Part shown: positions 55,921 through 62,834 of the stretch, piece after piece
Position numbering within the stretch: position 1 is the first letter of the stretch
Layout: the number at the start of each line of letters is the position of its first letter
Source: Actibacterium sp. 188UL27-1
GTDB taxonomy: Bacteria > Pseudomonadota > Alphaproteobacteria > Rhodobacterales > Rhodobacteraceae
Direction: 5' to 3'
Length of the DNA stretch: 64,000 bases
Assembly (NCBI RefSeq): GCF_016901225.1
Contig: NZ_JAFEUL010000012.1
Location: forward strand, 62,001 to 126,000
Position numbers and translations under genes: made by a program
The notes under the pieces: generated by a model
What the model was told of the DNA's origin: nothing
The model's input: only the letters and a program-made list of their open reading frames with translations
The model's database searches: none

Positions 55921-57018
55921 GTGACTGAACGGCCGTCAAATTGGCAGCTTTGGGCGATGCGGCTTTGCCTGGTTGCTGCCTTTGCGGGATCCTGTGGCGT
56001 CTTTGCGCTGTCGCAGTCCCATTATGCCCGTGCCGCAATCCTGCCCAGCAGCAATGCTTGCCAATATCACATGCAAACCCAACTCCCCGCTGAAACCCGG
56101 GTGATCGCGATCGGCTCGTCCCGCGCGCGGGAGGCGATTGATCCCGGCGATCTGGCGAATGCTCTGGATCTTGAACGGTCTCAGATCGCCAACCTTGCCC
56201 ATTCAAGTGTCGCACTCGGCTATGATTATGGGGTGATCGCGTCACTGGCCCGCAAACAGGATCTGGATCTTGTCTTGTTCGAGGTGATTGCCCGGTCTTC
56301 GGAGATGGAGAAAGAAGAGCGCAAGATCGATCCGGCGACTGAACCGCCGATACTTGGGCTGTCCATGGGCCCCGCACGGGGCTCCTATGCGCTGGGAACG
56401 TCCTTCAACGATCAGGCACAGCGGGCATTTACAGATGCGCCAAACACCGCCCTTGCCATCTCCGACCTCATGACACTGACGGCCAATCGGATCAGCGACA
56501 CGCTGGCGCTATTGCGGAAAAAGCGGATTTTTCCGCGTCTTTTTCAGCATGATAGCTCAATCGATGCCTCCCGCGCCCAGATCTGCGCCTTGAAAACATC
56601 GCGCGATGATAGCGGCCTGACCGACAAGCAGCGCGCGCTGCGGCGCCAGAAGATCGACCAGTATCGCGCAACATTTGCAAGCTGGGACGACCCCGCGCCG
56701 CTGGGCTATATTACCGATCCCGTTCGTGCCTTCGACCATGCCACCATCGAGGATATGGTGGCCTTGGGCGATGCCCATAATTTCGTCCCGATCTTCTTCT
56801 TTTTGCCCGGGATCGATGTTCCTGTGGATTCTGATCTGGCCCCGGCATTCGCCGACCGGTTCGACGCACCATTGCTGATCCCGTCACCCGAAGTTCGGAA
56901 GGTTCTCTCGCGCAACGGTTATTACGACAATGCCCATCTCAACCTTCAAGGCGGAGCCGTTTTTGCCAATTGGCTTGCGGACGAGTTGCAGTCTCTGGGT
57001 GTTGACCTGGACGGATGA
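55921..57018 (+). CDS. Membrane-anchored SGNH/DltD-like protein
   Basis: A 365-residue protein with one N-terminal membrane anchor (MRLCLVAAFAGSCGVFAL, residues about 13-30) and a periplasmic domain. The nucleophile block is VIAIGSSRAREAIDP, with Ser66/67 after the strand. The C-terminal acid-histidine pair is in YYDNAHLNLQG near residue 336. GSS plus D-x-x-H is the arrangement of SGNH hydrolases, including DltD and AlgJ/AlgX, which work with MBOAT proteins in polymer acylation. It starts at GTG 55921. Its stop overlaps the MBOAT start by 4 bp, supporting a joint role at the periplasmic face. Confidence 0.75.
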   Translation: MTERPSNWQLWAMRLCLVAAFAGSCGVFALSQSHYARAAILPSSNACQYHMQTQLPAETRVIAIGSSRAREAIDPGDLANALDLERSQIANLAHSSVALGYDYGVIASLARKQDLDLVLFEVIARSSEMEKEERKIDPATEPPILGLSMGPARGSYALGTSFNDQAQRAFTDAPNTALAISDLMTLTANRISDTLALLRKKRIFPRLFQHDSSIDASRAQICALKTSRDDSGLTDKQRALRRQKIDQYRATFASWDDPAPLGYITDPVRAFDHATIEDMVALGDAHNFVPIFFFLPGIDVPVDSDLAPAFADRFDAPLLIPSPEVRKVLSRNGYYDNAHLNLQGGAVFANWLADELQSLGVDLDG

Positions 57019-58193
57019 TTGCCGAATTTTCCTTTTTAATCTGGCTGTTGGGCCTTTCGGTTCCGGTCTATTGGGCGATGCCCGCTGCTTGGGCGGCGAT
57101 GCGCCAGGTCTTTCTGGCGGTGGTGTCGGTTGTGCTGCTATGGGCGCTAAGCCCGTTCATCCTGATCGCAGTGACAGGCTTTGGGGTTTTGGTTGCGGTC
57201 TTTGCGTTAGCGGTTGGTGCAAAGGCGGATAAACGTCGGCTCAAAATGATATCGTGGGGCCTGTTTCTGCCGTTGCTGCTGGTCGAAGTTATCCCGGTGG
57301 ATCTGGTCATTAGCGGGCTCCTGGGCCCGCGCGCGGTGGATGTTGCGGGTATCCGCGGTTTTGCGTTGCTGGGGCTCAGCTATACGGCGATCCGCAGTTT
57401 CATCATCACGCGAGAGATCATCGACGGGAATGCGCCCTCCCCGCTGCAAGCCGTCATGTCATTGGTTTTCTTTGGAAGTTTCGTCGCGGGCCCAATCACC
57501 GGATCAACCCCGTTTCGCAAACCTGCCGCGCGGTTGGAGGGCCAGGCTGCCTTGACAGGGATAGCGCGGATCGGGTGGGGTGCGGCGGTTTTCTTTGTGT
57601 TTCGCAACGCGGTAGCGGGCGCCGATGCCGTTGGCTGGGCAGGTGTTGCACCGGATGGCACAGCAGCTGTCTGGATCATCACTTACCAGAAATTTCTGAC
57701 GCTATACCTTGATTTCACGGGCTATTCCGAGATCGCGATTGGCACGGCCCTGTTATTCGGGATCAAGCTGCCAGAGAACTTTCGCTACCCGTTCCTGGCG
57801 CGATCCATTCAAGAGTTCTGGCAACGTTGGCACCTGAGTTTAGGAGCGTTTATAGGGACTTACCTGTTCAAGCCCCTGGTGCGGAGCTATGGCAAACCGA
57901 CGCTTGCCATCTTTATGGCCTTTGTCATTGTGGGGCTATGGCACCGGCTGGCCCTGCCCTACTTCCTGTGGGGGATCGGCCATGGTGCAGGGCTGGCGCT
58001 GAACATGTATCTTAAACAGCGCAAGGCCAAGCAACCCAGGCCGGTAGACCCAAGCCCCCTGGCGATCCGAGCCGTTCAGAACGGGGCGGGATGGGTGTTT
58101 ACCATGACCTATGTCGCTGTTTTATCTAGCTTTGCCCTGAGCCCTGATATCGGATCGGCAGTCGCCTATCTGCTGAGCCTGTTTGGAGTATGA
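57015..58193 (+). CDS. MBOAT-family membrane O-acyltransferase
   Basis: A 392-residue polytopic protein. The core MBOAT region is DFTGYSEIAIGTALLFGIKL, then FWQRWHLSLGAFIGTYLF, then the histidine-bearing GLWHRLALPYFLWGIGHGAG near residue 322, where GHG carries the invariant His. This matches DltB/AlgI proteins, which form a membrane channel and move an acyl group from a cytoplasmic donor to an exported acceptor. Gene order (carrier protein, SGNH protein, MBOAT, tiny membrane protein) points to the same job here. The natural donor would be the upstream acyl carrier protein; the acceptor polymer is unknown. Confidence 0.88.
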   Translation: MIAEFSFLIWLLGLSVPVYWAMPAAWAAMRQVFLAVVSVVLLWALSPFILIAVTGFGVLVAVFALAVGAKADKRRLKMISWGLFLPLLLVEVIPVDLVISGLLGPRAVDVAGIRGFALLGLSYTAIRSFIITREIIDGNAPSPLQAVMSLVFFGSFVAGPITGSTPFRKPAARLEGQAALTGIARIGWGAAVFFVFRNAVAGADAVGWAGVAPDGTAAVWIITYQKFLTLYLDFTGYSEIAIGTALLFGIKLPENFRYPFLARSIQEFWQRWHLSLGAFIGTYLFKPLVRSYGKPTLAIFMAFVIVGLWHRLALPYFLWGIGHGAGLALNMYLKQRKAKQPRPVDPSPLAIRAVQNGAGWVFTMTYVAVLSSFALSPDIGSAVAYLLSLFGV

Positions 58194-58196
58194 CCG

Positions 58197-58346
58197 TTGG
58201 CAGATGATCCAAAACTACCCTCAAAACTGATCACCATCCTGCGCGATCCGCAGACGATGACCTATGTTTTGGGCGTTATCGGATGGCTGATCGTGGTGTG
58301 GGCCTTTCCGTTTGACTGGTCCCTGCCCGCCTATGCGGAGTTCTGA
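58197..58346 (+). CDS. 49-residue DltX-like single-pass membrane protein
   Basis: A tiny gene starting TTG at 58197, with GGAG 8 nt upstream inside the end of the MBOAT gene. It is in the same frame as the MBOAT stop, 3 bp beyond it. The protein has a basic cytoplasmic N-terminus (PKLPSKLITILRD), one helix (YVLGVIGWLIVVWAF, residues 23-37) and a short tail ending Tyr46-Ala-Glu-Phe49. By the positive-inside rule the tail faces the periplasm. DltX of Gram-positive D-alanylation systems is about 50 residues, single-pass, and ends in a conserved Tyr-x-Glu-Phe-type motif whose tyrosine is implicated in acyl transfer. The match in size, topology, ending and gene context is striking but short, so homology is inferred. 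Confidence 0.7.
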   Translation: MADDPKLPSKLITILRDPQTMTYVLGVIGWLIVVWAFPFDWSLPAYAEF

Positions 58347-58352
58347 TTGGCG

Positions 58353-58422
58353 CTGTCACCGGCCATGCAGATCAGATGCACAAACCATACATATCCCATG
58401 CATACGCGCCGCGCGGTGCTGT
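58353..58422 (+). repeat. Dispersed 70-bp element, copy B (3' of the DltX-like gene)
   Basis: This copy starts 6 bp after the stop of the 49-residue protein gene and has the same sense orientation as that gene, as copy A does relative to uvrC. It matches 36511-36580 at 59 of 70 positions. Its stem CGCGC-C-GCGCG corresponds to CGCAC-C-GTGCG in copy A. Confidence 0.65.
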
Positions 58423-58461
58423 AGGCTTTCATTCAGCTTTCGAACGCGCCCAAACGGCTGT

Positions 58462-61400
58462 CTAGAGATCGATTTCGATGCAGCCACCCGCCTGGGCCGC
58501 GCGGGATTGGCAAAGGATGATGGCCTCCGATCGCTGGGATTTTGACAGAACGAAATCGCGGTGTTCGACCTCGCCTGAAACCAGACCGCATTTGCAGACA
58601 CCGCACAGACCGTCGGCGCATTTGACATCGATGGCGATGCCATTTTCCAGCAGCACGTCAGAGGCGGATTTGTTGACAGGCACCGTGAAGGACCGGCCCG
58701 ACTTGACCAGCGTCAGAGTGAAGGGATGGTTTTCGTAGTCCGGCGTTTCCGGGACCGAGAAGTATTCCAGGTGCCGGGCATCTTCGGGAAAACCGGCCCG
58801 TTCAGCGGCCTGGATCACAGCGTCCATATACAGGTCGGGGCCGCACGTATAGACGTGCTGGCCGGACTGGTAATCGCTGAGGAGGTGATCCAGATCAGCG
58901 CGCCCACCTTCGCCAGAGATGTGAAGCGCGACACGGTCGGACCAAGGCATATCCGCGAGGTCAGCAAGGAACCCCATTTGCGCGCGGGCGCGACCGGAAT
59001 AGTGCATCTGGAACGGTTTGCCCAGGCGGTGCAGTTCATGGGCCATGGCGATCATCGGAGTGATGCCGATGCCGCCACCCATCAACAGGGTCTGAGTCGC
59101 ATCCGGGGCCAGCGAGAAATGGTTGATGGGTTTTGAAACAAAGATCTTGCGGCCCTCTGCAAAGATCTGGTGGAGGAGTTTTGAGCCACCGCGCCCGTCC
59201 TCCTCCCGCAGAACACCGATCTGATATTTGGTGCGGTCGGCGGGGTCGCCGCTCATGGAATATTGTCTTAGGAATTCCGGTGCTACGACGATATCCAGAT
59301 GCGCGCCCGCCTGCCACTGGGGCAGGTCACTGCCATCGAGCGCGCTGAATTCGTATTTGGTGACCCCATCGGCCATAGCCTCGGCCCGGGTGATTTCAAC
59401 GCGCAGGACGGGGCTGTCGACGTCCTGGCGGTAGAGATGGGTGATGTGATCGGTCTCACCCGTGGCCAGGCGGGCCTGATATTCCTCTGCCGTGACCATG
59501 GCCTGATACGCCTCGATCCCGGCCTCGCGGTCCATGGGGAACGGATAGGGATGGGGATGCGGGGCGAGGTTGGCGGGATAAACGGCCAGCGTTTGATCGA
59601 CGTATTTCAGGTCGAGATCAGTTTGGAGCGTGCGGGCATTCACCGGCTTGGTAGTGGGGCGGTAGCCGCCGCCATCGGTCAGTTCCAGATCCCACCACCA
59701 TTTCTTGATCGGGTTGAGGCTGCCATTGCCAACCGCATCATCAAGACGGGCGAGCAGCGGCGCGGCTTTGGGCAGGTTCATCGCAGCCCAGCGAAAGGGT
59801 TTTTCCTTGAACACGCCTTCGAGGTTCCAGGGGCAGGTCTTCATGCAGCGGCCACACATCGCGCCGCCTTCGGTCGTGATCCGGTAGGTCGCGCATTTCT
59901 GGCTGTCGGATTTCCAGATCTCGTAGCCGTTGAACATCAGTTTCGGTCCGGCGGTGATGGCGCCGGACGGGCATTCGCGGGCGCATTTGTTGCAGGAATT
60001 ACAAAAGGTCTGGAGGCCGAAATCGATGGGCTTGTCATGGGCCAGAGGCAGATCGGTGGTGACTGCGCCGGATTTCAGGCGCGGGCCGAGGAAGGGGTTG
60101 AGGATAACCTCGCCAATGCGGCTGACCTCCCCCAGACCGGACAGCAGGAGGAGCGGGGGTTGCAAAACCTCACCATCCATCACGGTGTGCGCCTTGGCGC
60201 TGTAGCCGAGGTTGCGGATCTGTTTGGCAATGACGCCGCCCAGCAGGGAAAAGCGCAAATAGGCGCGCATGGATTGGGCAACGGCGATCCAATCGTCGCC
60301 GGATGACCCCTCCATCGTGTCATAGCCTTGGTCGATGATCATGCTGATGGCCTGATCGTGAGACGGGTCGATGGGCGCGCCAGTCGCGTCGTGGGAATAC
60401 CAGGCCCAGTCGGGGCAGCGGGAGATGCCAACTGCGTCGACGCCCAGGAAATAGCTGGTGGCCTTGATCAGGTTTGCGGCCTCTGCCGGGTCGAGCTTGA
60501 TTTTTTCGGAGGCGGGTGTGCCGTCCTGGAGCAGTACGAAGGCGCCCAGGGCGCGGCGTTGCGCGGTGGACGGCGCAGCCTTTCGCACGTAATGCCCGCC
60601 TTTGGCGCCATCCTGGAGGGTTTTTCCCATATCGCCGAACTGGGCGCGGGCGAACATGTCGGTGCGTTTGGGGACGCGGGCAACGCGCGCCTCGTCGATA
60701 TAGGTGGTGGGCTGGTCGACCCGTTTGAGGGTTTCGAACGGGTGGGCCCCATCGACGAAGCGGCGTTTTGCGAACGGAATGTAGTTGAAGGCGTTCTTTG
60801 CGGTTTTGGTGCCAAACTGCCAGGCGAGGCCGTGGGCAGATTTGGGTTGGGTCGGTTTGAGCGGTTGATCCGGCGCCATGTCGAACGTCGTCGTGACGGC
60901 GGCAAGGCCGAAGCGGGTGCCGATATAGGGGTGCGTCAGCTGGCCGTTTTCGACCGTGGCGAGACCTGCGGCGACGGCTAGGCGGTTGAGATCGATATCG
61001 GTGCTGGTGGCCGTATGGGCGCGGGCCGGGTGGCCAAGGACGCGCAGGTAGTTGGCTAGGACCACAGCGGTTTCCGAGGCAAGGAGCGCGGCGCGATGGG
61101 CCTGGGCATCCGTGATCCAGGCGGTGCCAGGTTCGTCTGGCATTGGGTCGCGCGGGTTCTCGTAGAGGAGGACCAGGGCGTGGCTGTGGCCGGTGATAGT
61201 GGTGGGCGGCGCCTCCATCGATTCCTTGAGATCAGCCATGATGAGGTCGATGCCCGAGGCGAGTGTCTTGGTCTGGCGTGTCTTCAGATCATGGGCAAGC
61301 CGGGCGACATCGGGGTTGGCGCGGGGGTGGTCCAGGAGCGCCTGAGCGGGCAACAGGCAGGTGCCCATGGCGGCGGCATCGCAGAAATAGCCAAACGCCT

Positions 61401-61665
61401 TTAGGTGGTTGGCGCGTTCGGCCGGGTCGGTGGGGGCTTCGGCGACAGCGCGATTGACAAGCCCGTCGCGGATCGCATCGAGCATCGCCTGGTGTTCGCG
61501 CATGGCGTTGACGATGGATTGCGGCGCATCGGTTCGATCAAAGGACAGATGCGGCGGGGGCGGCACCGCATCGAGTTTTGTGCTGGCTTGGCGGGCCAGA
61601 CGTTCGATCGGGTAGCGGCCCATATGGACCGGGCGGTCGCGATCAGAGAAAAAGCGAATGGTCAT
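58462..61665 (-). CDS. Reductive dehalogenase fused to a flavin/2Fe-2S reductase
   Basis: A 1067-residue cytoplasmic multi-domain enzyme. An N-terminal region (about 1-330) resembles a degenerate dehalogenase half. A cobalamin-dependent reductive dehalogenase domain (about 330-550) follows, then two 4Fe-4S clusters (CNSCNKCARECP near 555 and CGRCMKTCP near 602, with an isolated Cys in QKCATYR). An FNR-like domain starts near 745 (flavin motif RQYSMSG; GGGIGITPMIAMAH near 860), and the C-terminal 2Fe-2S ferredoxin has CADGLCGVCKC near 1018. Size and order match self-sufficient catabolic dehalogenases of the BhbA type, which remove halogen from halophenols aerobically using NAD(P)H. No Tat signal is present. 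No PceB-like anchor is nearby. Confidence 0.85.
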   Translation of the reverse strand: MTIRFFSDRDRPVHMGRYPIERLARQASTKLDAVPPPPHLSFDRTDAPQSIVNAMREHQAMLDAIRDGLVNRAVAEAPTDPAERANHLKAFGYFCDAAAMGTCLLPAQALLDHPRANPDVARLAHDLKTRQTKTLASGIDLIMADLKESMEAPPTTITGHSHALVLLYENPRDPMPDEPGTAWITDAQAHRAALLASETAVVLANYLRVLGHPARAHTATSTDIDLNRLAVAAGLATVENGQLTHPYIGTRFGLAAVTTTFDMAPDQPLKPTQPKSAHGLAWQFGTKTAKNAFNYIPFAKRRFVDGAHPFETLKRVDQPTTYIDEARVARVPKRTDMFARAQFGDMGKTLQDGAKGGHYVRKAAPSTAQRRALGAFVLLQDGTPASEKIKLDPAEAANLIKATSYFLGVDAVGISRCPDWAWYSHDATGAPIDPSHDQAISMIIDQGYDTMEGSSGDDWIAVAQSMRAYLRFSLLGGVIAKQIRNLGYSAKAHTVMDGEVLQPPLLLLSGLGEVSRIGEVILNPFLGPRLKSGAVTTDLPLAHDKPIDFGLQTFCNSCNKCARECPSGAITAGPKLMFNGYEIWKSDSQKCATYRITTEGGAMCGRCMKTCPWNLEGVFKEKPFRWAAMNLPKAAPLLARLDDAVGNGSLNPIKKWWWDLELTDGGGYRPTTKPVNARTLQTDLDLKYVDQTLAVYPANLAPHPHPYPFPMDREAGIEAYQAMVTAEEYQARLATGETDHITHLYRQDVDSPVLRVEITRAEAMADGVTKYEFSALDGSDLPQWQAGAHLDIVVAPEFLRQYSMSGDPADRTKYQIGVLREEDGRGGSKLLHQIFAEGRKIFVSKPINHFSLAPDATQTLLMGGGIGITPMIAMAHELHRLGKPFQMHYSGRARAQMGFLADLADMPWSDRVALHISGEGGRADLDHLLSDYQSGQHVYTCGPDLYMDAVIQAAERAGFPEDARHLEYFSVPETPDYENHPFTLTLVKSGRSFTVPVNKSASDVLLENGIAIDVKCADGLCGVCKCGLVSGEVEHRDFVLSKSQRSEAIILCQSRAAQAGGCIEIDL

Positions 61666-61847
61666 GGAACGCGCGATCCTTTTGCCCGGCGGGCGTTGGT
61701 CTGGCCGGAGTAAAGCACCGTTCGCACGGCGGGAACACCCGGTCTGTCGAGAACGGGACCGGCGTGGGATCGTATCATTGCGATTGGTTTCTGGAACACT
61801 GCGGGGAACGGCAGGGATGTATCGCCGTCAAACCCGGTTTGGCGCGG
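61666..61847. other. Spacer between the dehalogenase gene and the XRE regulator gene
   Basis: 182 bp upstream of the dehalogenase start. It should contain the dehalogenase promoter unless the gene is read from the XRE gene. I saw no cobalamin-riboswitch B12-box-like sequence and no clear dyad. Confidence 0.35.
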
Positions 61848-62087
61848 TTAGTCAGGCGTCGGACGGGTACGCTTAAGGCGCTGCAAAGCGACCCCGCCAT
61901 CCAGGAATTCGATGCCTTCCGACAAGAGTGCCTCTTCCAGCTTTTCGAGCTTGGTGGCGGTGATATCACCCTCACCGCTTTCGAAACGGGCCAATGTCCG
62001 AAGGGAGATTCCCGCAGCATTTGCAAGCTCCGACCGGGTCCAGGTCAATAACATCCGGGCCGCGGCGATTTGTTGACGTTTTATCAA
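61848..62087 (-). CDS. XRE-family helix-turn-helix regulator
   Basis: A 79-residue DNA-binding protein. Residues 1-60 form a Cro/CI-type domain (QIAAARMLLTWTRSELANAA, GISLRTLARFESGEGDIT). It starts at TTG 62087, because the first helix needs the residues before the next ATG. It is a lone small regulator just upstream of the dehalogenase gene in the same orientation. Control of the dehalogenase gene is possible but untested. Confidence 0.78.
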   Translation of the reverse strand: MIKRQQIAAARMLLTWTRSELANAAGISLRTLARFESGEGDITATKLEKLEEALLSEGIEFLDGGVALQRLKRTRPTPD

Positions 62088-62202
62088 GGGGTGCTCTTCA
62101 AATCGTGAATTTCTTCATTAACTGATACATTATTTGCTATCAAAGCCATATCTCGCATAAAAAATGCATTATATGACATAATGGGTTATTTTCGAGGACG
62201 AA
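62088..62202. promoter_or_regulatory. AT-rich divergent promoter region
   Basis: 115 bp of unusually AT-rich DNA (words such as CATTATATGACATAATG near 62163) separates the XRE gene from the decayed yqiJ-like gene. It probably carried both promoters. GAGGAC lies before the ATG at 62203. Confidence 0.45.
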
Positions 62203-62834
62203 ATGACGATTGGTGCGTTACTGGCAGATCCGGGCATGCGCCCGTTTGAGATTTCCTTCGCCATTGTGCTTGACTTGAGTGTATTGGGCAGCAGCGACGG
62301 CGATATGGATGTCGATCTTTAACTCGATGCCGGCGACATTGACCTGACCGACATTGATGTGAGCGGTGACAACCCCATCACCCTTGAAATGCTGGATTTG
62401 TCAGCGGCCGGGGAAGCTGCCATCGGACCCGAGACAGACACGACTACACCGGGTGCCGGGGGTGGTTTGCTAAGTTGGCTGGGTCTGAGGCAGGTCCCGG
62501 CGACGATCTGGCTGGCGGGTCTGCTAACCGGTTTTGCCCTGATCGGTCACTTCCTCCAGATGGATGTGTCCCAACTGACCGGGGCCGCGGTGTGGTCACG
62601 GTGGGGACGGCACGCCAGGGTAAGCCCGCGCAGGTGCGTTTTCGGGATGGACACGGCAATTCCCATTACACCATTGCAGAGCCACTCGACCCGAAAGACG
62701 AACTGCCCCAGGGGACTGAGGTCCTGCTGTTGAAGATCAAAGGGGGCCGCCGCGCCTTGTCCCTGTTTCCGAGCTTACACCATCAATTTCAAACCAGGAG
62801 TAATCAACGTCTGAGCTTCTCATATCCATTCTGA
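62203..62834 (+). pseudogene. YqiJ-like OB-fold membrane protein gene, decayed
   Basis: From ATG 62203 the frame runs PFEISFAIVLDLSVLG and an Asp-rich segment, then meets TAA at 62320-62322. The same frame continues beyond (LDAGDIDLTDIDVSGDN) through a helix (VPATIWLAGLLTGFALIGHF). Near 62585 the coding sense jumps to another frame (GVVTVGTARQGKPAQVRFRD, then NSHYTIAEPLDPKDELPQGT), and the middle membrane part of the family is missing. YqiJ-type proteins have helices followed by an OB fold and are partners of YqiK flotillins, whose gene follows. The stop, frameshift and internal deletion make it non-functional. Confidence 0.7.

Noticed and set aside
58191-58346. Stop-codon readthrough fusing the MBOAT protein to the 49-residue protein
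   Set aside because: The two share a frame across a TGA, but a well-placed GGAG and TTG start explain separate translation, and DltX-type proteins are separate chains.
58353-58422. A conserved peptide encoded by the 70-bp element (CHRPCRS-AQ-IHIP-IR pattern in both copies)
   Set aside because: Both copies can be read in the same frame with similar residues, but neither has a start codon with a ribosome-binding site. The conservation is explained by the DNA repeat and hairpin.
59299-60306. A 335-codon open frame antisense to the dehalogenase gene
   Set aside because: It overlaps a clearly homologous gene on the other strand and has no recognisable domain. GC-rich codon bias in the real gene leaves the opposite frame open.
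61666-61847. Cobalamin riboswitch upstream of the dehalogenase gene
   Set aside because: No B12-box-like sequence or suitable fold could be seen, and the spacer is short.
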